DNA from: Azolla caroliniana
Taxonomy: Eukaryota; Polypodiophyta
NCBI GenBank assembly: GCA_043228905.1
Contig: JBHGNT010000006.1
Coordinates: 2,294,001 to 2,358,000, forward strand
Direction of reading: 5' to 3'
Length of the DNA stretch: 64,000 nt
In this document: in pieces, positions 13,045-26,200 of the stretch
How positions within the stretch are numbered: position 1 is the first letter of the stretch
Layout: every line of letters starts with the position of its first letter
Translations under genes and position numbers: made by a program
The notes under the pieces: model-generated
What the model was told of the DNA's origin: nothing
Databases searched by the model: none
The model's input: the letters and a program-made list of their open reading frames with translations, nothing else

Positions 13045-13322
13045 TCATTTGTGTGGAAGAAGAAGAAAACGAAGGAAGAAGAGGGAAGGAGGAGAAAGAA
13101 GAGGGAAGAAGAAGATAGAGAGAGCTATCCATCGAGTGAACATGGATCAGCCCCCTTGTACGAGAAAGAAGGTAGCCCAGCATGCTAAAGTAGTGGATAT
13201 GGAAGTGAGAGAAGAGAACGAGAGAGATATGATGAGAGAGAAAAGAGAAAAGAGAAGAGAGAAAAGAGTGGAGATGAGAGGAGAGGAGAGGCTGTCATCC
13301 AATCTAATAATTATCAAAAGCC
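13045..13322 (+). promoter_or_regulatory. purine-rich leader of the AGPase gene with an overlapping upstream ORF
   Basis: A GAA/GAGA-rich stretch of about 240 bp, typical of a plant 5' UTR, directly precedes the AGPase ATG. It contains an ATG at 13142 opening a frame that runs to 13369, past the AGPase start and out of frame with it. If the leader is transcribed from upstream of 13142, this uORF could reduce translation. No TATA box was found. Confidence 0.4.
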
Positions 13323-16300
13323 ATGGCTGGAACTACCATCTCCCCTGTTTCCTGTTTCTGCAATCCTAGAAGGAGCAAGCTCACTTCATCATTCATTCCT
13401 CCTCGCCCTTCTTCTTCCTCTCCTTCCCCTTCTTCTTCTTTGTATTATCCTCCCCGACGACTCTTTCTTGTCTCACCCCGAGCTGTCTCCGACTCTCGTA
13501 ACGATGATGCTTGTTTGGACCCTGCTGCAGGAGAAGTATAGTATTTTAGCTTCTCTTACACTCACTCTCAACATTGCATTTACCATATAAATTTTGCATT
13601 GTGTCATGTACATGTCCATGGGAAAATGGAATACTACATATGTGTGGTTTATCTATGGAAAAATCAGATGTTGCACATGTAAATGAAATCGCGCACATGG
13701 ATATGGCAAATGAAATGTTTCTCTATGCATGTTGCAAATGAAATGTTAGTCAATGCATATTGCAAATGAAATGTTGCTCATGAATGTTACGAATGCAATG
13801 TTTCACATGAATGTTACAGACACATGGTTTCACATGATGTCGCGACACAACAATTTCAATGTTACACAATATCAGGGTCTCTTCTAATAGAGAAGGTTAA
13901 AGAAACATAGTGGGGATCAGGGGGTAATTTGCCCCGAGTTTGAATTTCATTTTCACTTGAACAGAAGCAAGTCTATCTTGGAAATGATGCTGTCATTGTA
14001 TTTCCTATGATGAAAATATTGCAGTCATTGTATCTACCATTTCAGAGATGATATATTGATCAATGATCCTGGATATTGTCTCTATTCTCTTCTAAGAATG
14101 CAAGTTAAAAAGAATTCTGGCATAACAATTTTGGAAACGATTTTGATCATATGAAGGAGCATATATGGTTCCTTTTATCTCTCAATGGCTTTGGATGCCG
14201 CTTTTGAGAAAGTTTTCATCTTTTGTAAGAGAAGCATAAAGAAAGGATGCTACACCTATCACTGGATAACCTACAGCTGATTTTGAACAGTATTCTCACT
14301 CAAGTATGAATAGTAATCACATCTGATTATCATTGTATTTATCCACCCTCGTATTTCTTTTTCTTTCTTGGGTTTCCAGAGTGTCCTTAGTATCATTCTT
14401 GGAGGAGGTGCTGGGACGAGACTCTATCCTCTCACCAAGAAGCGAGCGAAGCCAGCTGTGCCACTTGGTGCCAACTATCGTCTCATTGATATCCCAGTCA
14501 GTAATTGTATCAACAGTGACATCAGAAAGATCTATGTCCTTACTCAGTTCAACTCGGCATCACTGAATCGCCATCTATCCAGAGCATACGCAAGTAATAT
14601 GGGTGGCTACAAACGTGAAGGTTTTGTGGAAGTTCTTGCTGCCCAGCAAAGCCCTGAAAATCCCAATTGGTTTCAGGTACATTGATTGCATGCAACTCAA
14701 GCATATACATATATAATCATAATTCTTTGGGAAAGACAAAAAATACATTAACTTGCTGTGTTATATCAGAATACCCCTAAAATTTTAAACATTACCTACC
14801 CCTTTGTAATCATAAATTTTATACTGGGGAGGGTTATTGTCATAGTTTTTGGAAACAAGAAGCTATTTAACCCTAATTGTAATGGCTAATGAATGTGTTT
14901 GTCTGTTATGGGAAAGGGTACTGCAGATGCTGTGAGGCAGTATTTGTGGCTTCTTGAGGAACAGCAAGTCATGGAGTTTTTGATCCTTGCTGGAGATCAT
15001 TTGTATAGGATGGATTATCAAAAGTTCATCCAGGTGCATCGGGAGTCAAACGCAGATATTACTGTTGCAGCTTTGCCAATGGATGAGAAGCGAGCCACTG
15101 CATTTGGATTGATGAAGATAGATTCAGAAGGTCGTATTGTTGAGTTTGCTGAGAAGCCGAAAGGAGAGTTCTTGAAGGCCATGAAGGTGTGCTCTGTAAT
15201 ACAGAAATTTGACCTTGTCTTTGATATTCTAGAGTTCAGGTTTACAAAAACCATTCTTCGGAATATGTTATATATGGTTCTTCTAGGTTTAGTGTTTGGA
15301 AATCCCCATTCTTATCAATATGTTAAGACATCAAATTATGTATGCTACTACTATGCTTAGTAAAAGTTCCTTATTGCTTATTGATTGTTTCAGGTAGACA
15401 CTACTATTCTTGGTTTGGATGAGGCAAGGGCCAAAGAGCTCCCTTTCATTGCCAGCATGGGTATCTACGTTATCAGCAAAGATGCAATGATCAAGCTTTT
15501 AAGGGATGACTTCCCACAAGCAAATGATTTTGGTAGTGAGGTTATTCCTGGTGCTACTTCACTTGGCATGAGGGTAAGAGTTAAAATTACATTTCAAGCA
15601 TTGCCTTGCTTTATTTACAAATTTTTATATAAAACTCTGGTGCATTTTGTGGATTTGTAGGTGCAAGCATATCTTTTTGATGGTTACTGGGAAGATATTG
15701 GAACCATAGAAGCCTTTTATAATGCTAATTTAGGTATTACAAAGAAGCCATTCCCTGATTTCAGGTATGTCTAGATTATATGTTCGTCTTTGGCTCCTCT
15801 CTGAGATGCAGGATAAACGAGGGTTTGAAGTTGTTAAAATAGAAGTGGTTTATTCTCAGCTTCTATGACCGATCATCCCCAATTTATACACAAGCTAGAT
15901 TTTTGCCTCCATCAAAGATGGTCGATGCAGATATTACTGAGAGTGTTATAGGTGATGGTTGCATCATTAAGGTAAAACTGAGTTTATTATCATATGAGCA
16001 ATATACATACCATGCTAATTATTCATATATTGATTTGCTTTTGCTTTACACAGAACTGCAAAATACACCACTCAGTGATTGGATTGCGCTCATGGATTTC
16101 TGAAGGTGCAATCATCGAGGACACATTGCTTATGGGTGCTGACTATTATGAGGTACTTTAGAGCTTGTTTGGTAGTTAATTGGCAGAAACATTAGGAATT
16201 TATGTAGTAGATAGTTCACAGGAAACAATCTTGTTGGATTCTCACTCGAAAAAGAAATGTTGAATGATACAGTAGATCTATATAGTTAAATTTCAAAGCA

Positions 16301-16855
16301 AAATGAGGATAGGATCAAACTGAATGTATGGGGAAGCTCATGTTGCCTTAAGATAGATAAAATGGAAAAGCTTCTAATTGGCAAGGGCGTGATCCACTAG
16401 CCCAAGTCCAGGATTTCGATGTTCAAATATTCAAAGAAAGAATGTAATCTTTTACTTCCCTTAATCTAATATGTTCTATCCTATTCCCAATTTGCAAGAC
16501 TGATGAACAACGACAAATTGTCACCAGCAATGGTGGTATTGCTGTTGGAATTGGTCGCAATTCCCATATCAAAAGGGCTATTGTTGATAAAAATGCACGA
16601 ATTGGAGATAATGTCAAGGTAAAACACCATATATGTCACTTATTATATTATCTGCTTTGATGTTTCTTACAAAATCTCTCTATTATGTATTTAATGTAGT
16701 CAATGTAAGCATTTTTTATTATGTTTGCATGCCTACAGATAATCAATAGAGATAATGTGCAAGAAGCTGCACGAGAGACAGATGGATATTTTATCAAATC
16801 AGGCATTGTAACAGTCATCAAAGATGCTGCTATACCATCAGGAATAATAATCTAA
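13323..16855 (+). CDS. APS1: ADP-glucose pyrophosphorylase small (catalytic) subunit, plastid
   Basis: Glucose-1-phosphate adenylyltransferase makes ADP-glucose from ATP and glucose-1-phosphate, the committed step of starch synthesis in plastids, as a heterotetramer with large subunits. Nine exons (13323-13535, 14380-14676, 14917-15186, 15394-15573, 15661-15764, 15860-15971, 16054-16152, 16499-16618, 16739-16855) join in phase to 503 residues. Residues 1 to about 50 are Ser/Pro/Arg-rich, a chloroplast transit peptide. ACLDP keeps the redox-sensing cysteine (C64) typical of small subunits. The nucleotidyltransferase domain begins with [18 protein letters not shown] (from G79). Catalytic D197 is in [11 protein letters not shown], the sugar-phosphate lysine K250 is in EFAEKP, and the C-terminal beta-helix ends in [10 protein letters not shown] with a regulatory lysine (K493). 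The motifs fit the small rather than the large subunit. One oddity is W in GLRSWISEG, where I remember Cys in angiosperm homologues. Confidence 0.96.
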
Positions 16856-19794
16856 GTCTAATCTTCTAAGGTTCAGATTACCACAGAAGACATGATTCTG
16901 TGAGAGAAAAAAGTCCACATATTTCTACAGTGGATGCAGCCCTCTATTTGGGTTGTTACTACTTTAGGAGTATTCATCAGGCATTGAGCTGTTGTGGTTG
17001 TGGATTCCATTGATTGTATTTGCCTTGTAGATAGTTGTACCTTAGCTGACTAGCTCCTAACTTTGAGGCTGATTGAGATCATCCTACAGTTCATCCCTCA
17101 ATATTCTTTTGATCCGACATTCGGTTGTGATGTTAATTTTTTTCCCTCAAATTTCATAATCAAACCTTGTTGGAAAAAGATCTTGGAACTCTACGTGTTC
17201 GAGTATATGGATTAATTTTTTTATCAAGAAATGGAAAGGATTTTCTGAAGCAATGGTTCTAGAGCTAGTCGATTAATTCGTCAACAAAACTCACGGCATT
17301 TGTTCACTGATTGCCAAGTTACCTTATCAACTGGCCAAGTGCTTGAGTCATCAAATTGATCAATACTTATCTTGTTAGTTGGAACTTCATCTCATTGATA
17401 CATCCCATTTGAGTAATTGCATGCCCTTCAACAAACTTGGTGAGAATTTATGTAAGCAGATATCAATGATGAAAGTGGAGAGCATCTAGTTGAAAAATTG
17501 CTCAATGTTGCTGGAGTAGAATTAATCTCTTTGGCTGAAATAAGGTATTGAATTCAATATATTATTGATTGAAAATGGATAGAAACTAAGATCATTGTCA
17601 AATAAAAATTAAGAAGCTAGAGTTTAGTTGGCAATAATGAGAGTTGCCATTCCAAAATGGTTATCACAAAATTTGGCTATTTCGGAAAAATCTTAGTAAG
17701 ACATAAGGTCACTATGAAAATTACTTGAATCAAAGAAAAATCCCAAAGCCAAGTTGACCCAAGTAAAATTACAAACATTTTGTCATATTTGATGATAATG
17801 ACATGTAAAACTAGAATGGTGTATTACAAACGTTCCTTGTTGTAGTTTGAATAAAATATTCACACGATGATGCAGTACATGACCCAAACAGGTATATTAA
17901 TTTGGTAAAGTACAACATCCACCCACCTATGATAATTGTGATGAAAGATTCTTGTTTCCTTGACATATGGCTAAATAAAGTTAATACAAGACCTATATTT
18001 ACCACAATAAATGGTGAATCGTAACTTTTATTACACAATTGTTCAAACAAAATGTTCTTACATTACATGCTTCTTTTGATATTTTATAATGCAGAACTTT
18101 CCTTATGCATTGATGATACATACTCTCCAATATCCTTAATGACAACTAGATCATAGATACCCCAAACATGCAAGGATGCCTTTATAGTACCTTGATATTA
18201 AAGATAGCAGCTAAATGAAAGTATCACAGTGAGACAACCAGAAAAATATGAGCAGGAAAAAGTGGGTAAGACTAATAGGTCAAACGGGATTTCATTTACT
18301 ACAAGTTACCATAAACATGAGCTATGTGACTCTCTATTTACACTTACAAAGTCACACTACTCTTTATGAGTTATCCATACATTCTCCTACATGAATATGA
18401 TACATATACATATCCTACTAACATACACCTTATTTTCTAAAAGAGTAAGGCTATTAAAAGGATTGTGAAATATAAAGATGTAGCAATCTTATGCAAGCAT
18501 CCTCTTGAAGACTGCTCCAAGGATCATAAATCAGCGGACTCAAGATAGGTATAGAGAGAGTGAGAGTGTATGTGTGAGAGAGGGTGAATGAACTTGGACT
18601 TGCTAAATTTAAATGGTGGTGTGACTTCATAGGTTTTGTAATATTAAATGTTTAGCGGATGGGCTAAAATTTCAAGATTTGGCAATATTAGTTTCTTCCA
18701 CCAAATATTACTTGCATTTTCTTACTCCTTACCACATTGGGAAATATTTCAGAAATCTTTGTCGTGGAAATAGCCAAAACCTTCCAAAATCCTTGAGCAA
18801 CTACCATTGGGCTATGCATAACCCTATCTTTTCCCACATAAGGAAGGCATAAGTGTTTCCAATGTGTCCAACCTGCAGCTTAGACTCCACCTGACCAATA
18901 AGGCATTGCATCTTTTCCTACCATATGTATCTTTTTTCTGGGTGCAACTTCCCATGTGACTTCGAAATAAGGTAATTGTCCTAATTTTAATGCACTTTTC
19001 TCATCATAATGCATGTAACACTAATAACTCTATTGGCAACATCTAAAATGGCCTTGGGTGGATACACGAAGCCATCTCCTTTTCACCTTTTCATCAGAAT
19101 TCATTAAAGTTAAACCCTATAATGTCTAACTTTGAATCGTTTTAGGTCATGGGTAATGTGCTCTGTGACCATTAATTTTTCTGAAGGGTGAAGATCTCAT
19201 GTTGACGAGGAATTTACAATAATAGTATGGATGATATGGCAAACCAGGTGGTCACTAACCTCCATGGTATTGCCAGAATCACAAGTAATCATTGGTCAAT
19301 CAACCAGTCATTCGTCCTTCTATTATTGATTTGAATTCGATGTTGGCATATCTTACTTACAAAAAATCCTTGGGTTTCTTAGAGATACGGCTCATCGGCT
19401 TTGTGAATTATATTGTGTGTATAAATACTCTTAGCTCACCCTGGATGTAAGACTCAAAAAAAGCTTAATATTTTCTCAAAAGACAATCTGACAACTATTC
19501 AACTAATAAATAAATTCGATGGGCTTGGAATAATCAAAATAAGAGTAAATTTAGTGCAAAGTACAAAGACAAATACATGCTATAAATAAAATTGATTATA
19601 TAATGAAACAAGCAAATTGCTATGAAAAAATTTCTGAAGTTGGATCACTGTATATATTATTTCTGAAGAGTTTGTTGTCCACATTCATGTGGGCACTTAG
19701 TGCTGGAAAATATAATGGGCATCTAAGAATGATATAGAAAAGAAACCTTATACTGCACAAGCAATATCAGTGATATCAGAACGTAGAGCTATGT
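16856..19794. other. intergenic, AGPase 3' flank and AT-rich spacer
   Basis: The first few hundred bases are probably the AGPase 3' UTR. The remainder is AT-rich with only short frames and no recognised gene, RNA or transposon. Confidence 0.45.
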
Positions 19795-22700
19795 TCAAGC
19801 AAAGTACCTATGAAGACCGATATTTAGGTCTGAAGAAATCGAAATCAGCAAAGGAAGAGTATGATGCCAACAAGCTTTAAAGACCCTCTTCTGATGTGCT
19901 TTGATGCTTTGTGATGGCTCCTTTGAGTTGTATCGTATATCAAAGATGTGAATCTTTGGATCGGTTGATCCAGATGCAATATAGTAACCATTCGGAGACC
20001 AAGTTTGGTCGATGAGAGCTGATTGTGAATCACTTGTTTCTTGCTTCCAACCAAAGGTATGAAGCTCTGTGCGTTGGACCCGTATATCGAAAAGCCGCAG
20101 CTGTTGCCCTGGAGTTCTGTCAAGTCGAACATTTTTTTTAAGGTCAAGATAACAAAAATGCAAAAATATCAAAGTTTTTGTCCTTTGTAATGGGTTTAAA
20201 TTTATTGTGTAATGTTGGGATTTGAGTTTCAGGTTTTCAAATTTAAGTTTAAGGTTTGGGGTTTATGTTCAGAGTTTTTGGGTTTAAGTTAAGGATTTTA
20301 ATTCATACCCAGTTTGCACCATGAAAAGATTGAAGTCTGCTGGATTTGGTAGCACCCCCATAGCTTTACTTTCAAGCGTGTAGCGGGCATCGGACCTATT
20401 ATAGCGGATATCGTGTGCAACTACACGCTTGTCAGCTCCAGCTGATATTACAAGCTCTTTTTGCTGCAATCCAGCAACACCCATAACAGCTGAAGAATGT
20501 TGAGACCTATGTAAGGCCCTAGCTTTCCATTTCAGACCCTCATTGATATCTTTTTCTTCCCACAAGCATACAGCATGATCACTGCCACCAGTAACAAAAA
20601 CATCGTTACCCCAAGGCAAGAAGGCTACACTGTTTATTATTCCTTTGATGTGAGGCTTATCGTCAAGGAACTTGGTCTTCACCTGCAAACATTTCATAAA
20701 TGTTCAGATATACAATTATGATGCATAGGAAGTTTACAGATAGTTAAATGTGGATCAGCATTACTTTTGCTGATGAGTCTATAACTGCTACTTGACTATC
20801 TTGTCCATCTGCACTATAACAAGCAATTAAGCAATTTCCATTAGGGTGCCAAACCATATCTTCAGGCCACCTTCTTTGTTTTGGAGAAAGGCAATCTACT
20901 GAGCTAAGTGGATAGAGGTCATTCCTGTTAAGTAAAAAAAGCTAGCACTGTTAGATGAGAACAAACAAAACAAATAAATGCAACTGTCATTTCTCCATGT
21001 AAAAATGATGGAAATCCAACATTATGCTTAAAAGCATGCTCCAATATTTAATTCAGACACTTTTTTTCTTGCTCAATTTGGGATATTTCTGTTTGCACAT
21101 GTAATATCTATCACATTCTTTTCTTTTATGTTTCATCTGGGACAGTTGCTATATTGGCAACAGTTACGTATATAGTGAGTGATTAGCATAAGCACTATGT
21201 ACACTCTCTCTCATACAAAAGAAACACATTAAATATACTAATGGTAGAACATAGGGTATTGTGATTGTAAAGACAGTGAAAAAATAGATGTTGAAGTTGA
21301 CCCCTAGTTTAGTGCTAGAGATGTACCATATTGCAACCCCTCATTAGCAAGCTGTAAGATATTAAATGCATATAATCCTAACTCACACACCATATAGCTG
21401 AGACCTCATCATGACAAGGAAACTGAATATGGAAATGACATGCTAAAAAGAAAATGTATCAAAAGGTATGCAGAATAAATTGTCTAAACACAAACCATTT
21501 TCACAATATGAGAGCTATATGTCATTGAGGGAAAAAATAGGCATGCTGATGAAATTGAAGTTAAAGTCAGAATTGGCCAGGATAATGGCATTAAGTACTG
21601 AATAGATAGGAAATAGATATAGGAACAGAATTTCCATTGAAACTGAACTTTCTTCATATTATGGCTTGAAATGTGATGGATGGAGATGCCAAATCCACCA
21701 TTGCAAACTCTGAATGGTGCAAACATGTGGGAGAAACTATGAAAGCTTTCCCTAGTATAAAAGCAGCATTTTCTACAGTGCAATTTCTCCTCTAAAATAA
21801 TTATATTTCATGATATAAGAACTAAAAGTGCAATGTAGATGACAACATGAGATTTGGCATGTCCAATGCAGACATCCAAAGTAATATTGTTTTTCCTTTT
21901 TCTGACAAGTACGTGGCATGGAAAAGTAATTAATGAAGTGTCTCTCTAATGAATTTCAAGCATCTGTATTGAATTTCATTGAGATGGAATACCGAAAGCC
22001 ACCATACGCACACCAAGACATCATTGGAGACAGACATAATACAATCATCTAAACATACGCACACCAAGACATCATTGGAGACACCATGAAATCAAGAAAT
22101 TAAACATAGGAGTGAAATCTTCATACCCACTGCCGTGGATTTGCCACAAACTGATGATGCCATCCAATGCACTGCAACAACAGAAAAACTTAGATCATAC
22201 CATGTAATGTGCAAGCTCTTTTAAAATGCAAAGACACTTGGTCCAGCATTCAATCTTATTATACCTACTATTAACTTCATGACAACTATTCTATGTTCAT
22301 CAATTTGCATATTATAAAATTGGAAAGTCAGAAACAGGAACTCATTTTCCCAAAAGAAGGTAACAGAATCAACCTTCTCACAAACTGATCCAGCATGGAA
22401 GCTGATGTAATCACTTAATGTATTAAGTGGCAGACATCAGAAGGTTCGCCTTTAAAAACATGCTGAGGTATATATGCTGATGTAAAATGTGTAGAAAAAT
22501 AACTAATGTTTTCTCACCAATAAAAGCACTATCATAGCTTTTTCCATCACATAATTAGGGATGACAAAACATTTCCCACATCAGAAAGACATTGATAATT
22601 ACCTTGTTGCACAAATCTGTTCAGAGGTGGGGTTAATAGCCAGACTTCTCAGCTTGCGTTTATGTTGACTCATAACATAACTGGTTTGAAGTACTCTTAA

Positions 22701-23248
22701 AGCTTCAGGCGCACTACTTCTACGAATAGAAGGGACTAAATTAATAGTTTCTCTAGGTTCTGCATAAGCAAAGAAATGTAACAAATAATATTGAGTATGC
22801 ATATACATATTCCCAAAACAAGAAAAAATATGCTTATTGCCATATTTGAGTTTAAAATATTTTCATTGGTTGCCAATTTAAAAACATCATTAACGCAGAG
22901 AGATAAGAAGGAAACTTACCAAATGCAAGGTAGCAAATTTTACTACATCAATACATCTAGTGATTTATGTAGCAATAAGTTACATACATTGGGTTTTCAA
23001 CAAGTTCAGCTGATTTCACTTTCAAACATTTTACAGACAAGTTGAATATTCTGATCACACTTTCCATTTTTATCTTTATTATGATTTCCAGTTTCCTTCG
23101 TCTCTTTTTATCGTATTTACTTTTATATTTACGGAGTAATATTTATTTTATTTTGATTTGTTGATTTGTTGTTCTCAAAGACGAGACAACACTTAAGATG
23201 TAATCTCTTGTTTGGTCTTATAGGCCATTTTGGCCTCTTAAAAGACGT

Positions 23249-23299
<51 letters not shown>

Positions 23300-26200
23300 A
23301 CACTCTCTACTTTCAGTTTATGCCAGCATTTACTGCAACCGACTTTCTGAACCTCCCACTACATTGTCTTTTCCCTCTCCACTACTTTATCTCAGTATGC
23401 TCCTATGCATATTTTATCCCCCAACATAAATGCACTTTCTACAAACCCTGAACTCAATTTTGTATTTAAGGGCTTTGAGCCTTGCTAAGAACTACAGTTC
23501 TTGTTTCGTTTATTTTCCTGCTGCTGCTAGCAATCTTCGGCACTTTACCACTTTTCATAACAGCAAGTTCAAAAAATCAGATCTAACAATATTGATGGTT
23601 CTATTTCACATGCCTTCCATACTTTCTGTTTGCAAAGAGGTATTGCTTGTCATTTTCCATACCCAATTCTCCAGAACCAAATGGAGGGGTGGAACGGACG
23701 AATAAACTGGTCAAAGAAATGGCTCGATTGATGTTGTCTCAATCTGATCTTCCTCAGCTTTTGGGTTGAAGCTGTCCACACAGCTGTCTATATAATCACT
23801 CCACAAGTATAGGAAATCTTCAACTAAAAGAGAAGGCTTATCGCCAATAGAAAATGTACCAAAAGGCATTACATTCTTGCCTCTTGAGATTTGGCTTTTC
23901 GTGAACCATCAGTATAGGGGACTTAAAAATGAAAGAGAAGGCTAATTCCCAACAGAAAATGTACCAAAGGCATAACAATCTTGCTGCTTGACCCTTTTTG
24001 CAGCTATGATACTTTTTCATATTTAATCTCATTTATTAGCATTGGTAATCAGGTACATCATATGCATTATGTGTGTGTGACTGTGTCAAAAAATATATTC
24101 TTTAAAAGGGATTGGCATTTCATTTTGTTTCTGTGATTTGGATCTTCTTTTCCCTGTTCCAACATTGCTGTTTCCTAACATTTCAGTTGGTGTGGCAAAT
24201 ATGGAGCAGAGAAATATGACAAATGTCCCAAAGAGGCAATGAGAAATATATATAACTTCATATGCAAGTGAAGTTGATCACGATTCATGGTAAAGCTGGT
24301 AAACTGGTTCTTGACTTGGAGACACCAAATGAGCGGAAAGAACCCAAGGGATCATACACCACATTGGCACACAATGCAGAAAATAGGAATACATGTCCAT
24401 CCTTTGATTTTTATATGCAGAGGGATATCCTCACTAGAAGATTAGATGGACATGGTCAAGAGAATTGGACAAATGTGTTCTAGCTATAAATCCCCTTTAT
24501 GACAATTGCATAAGGTGAAATATATTGATATCTATTTGCTAGAGATAAGATATACATGGGGGACATAAGGCAGTATTCAATTGAATCTAATGGATAGCCA
24601 GATATAATGAGAAAGATAAGATATACATGGGGGACATAAGGCAGTATTCAATTGAATCTAATGGATAGCCAGATATAATGAGAAAGCTTATCATCAATAT
24701 CTCACCCTCCAACACGGATCAATTTTTTTCTTTGATGTTGGATCTAGGTGATTTACATATGGTATTTTGAGGAAAGTAATAAATGGACAAACAGCTGCCA
24801 AGTGCAACCTCCTAAAAAATGTATCTCTAACTTAACGTTCTCCCTTACCTACCTGTAATTTTTACGCAAAAAATTATGCCTAGATTCAGTTTGAGTGACT
24901 TTATAAGGCACATCTTAACAATTAGATGCACACACCAGAATCCAATTCTAGTTGGACGGAGCACATGGCCAATCATTGGCCCTTGACTGTTTCACACTGG
25001 CCCTGCAATATTGTCTTGCTCAATTTCAAGAGTTCCAAGGAGGAAGTCAAAATAAAACAAAATAAAATCATAAAAGAAAACACAAGTAACACTTATTGGT
25101 CATATCGTTTGAACATGCCACCCGAATGTATTCACAACGTTTAAAAAAATATCTCCCATGAATGGAGGAGGTTAAGACATTGATTACAAGACTATCCAAT
25201 ACAACTGTGCATCAACATTTTTTCTACTTCTCTTCCACCTCCAACTACAACCTACTAATATTTCACCTATCAACATTTAGTGTGCAATTGATCATGTATA
25301 TAGTTAAAGCTGACTTGTCAATTTGCCCTCACCATTTCTGCTCTCTTTTCTGCATTTCATCACGTTTTCTAATGTGACTGAAATTTTGGGTCTTTCTCTT
25401 GGCTCTTCCAGAGATTTCTGATATTTTCAAAGTTTCAGCTCCATGACTGAAAATGCCAAAAAGAGGGACACACATGTGATCAGGTATTCCATCCCATACA
25501 TGTGGGTAATACTTGAGCTGACATTTGCAGATGTCTCAGGAATCTGTCCCGTATTTGTAAAGTGACATGAGCCCGTTCTAATCCTATTTTTTTATGCAAT
25601 TTGCAATCGCAAATATCTACATAGTGTGACATAAGTGAAGGAATAAAATAAGTTTTAGTAGACATGTTTAAGACCAAAGAAACTTCGAATTTAAAGGAGA
25701 CTCGGCAAGAAAATCAATTTCGGAAATTTAAAAATTAGCAGAACGAGTTATGAGAGATTGTTATTTGAGGAATTCGGGGACAAGACGATGGCTTGGATGA
25801 ACAAGTGTGTGAATTTGCTATTATAGACAAGGTTACTGCTACCATTGAAGAGAGCTTTTGGACTTGGACAAAAGTAGACAAGCGATGTCAAACTTTTCTG
25901 CAGTATGAGGAGGTGAAAGTAAACAATTCTGAGAGTTATGGAGGTAGGAATTCTATTATGACAGCAATGAATGGATCCTTTTCAGGAAGACTTCAGTGAC
26001 ATCTCCAGTCAAAATACAGTGGGTTCCTAAGATAGCATTAACATTAGACGTTCAGCACAGTGAGAAGAATGGGTTGATGCTCACCATGATTAACCAAGTA
26101 TCTTGGAAAGACCTCTATTGGGGCTTATATTTCCCTACAATCTTCAGGAAACGCAAAGAGATGGCAATTTTAAAGGTTGATAGTAACAATCATAGATGGA

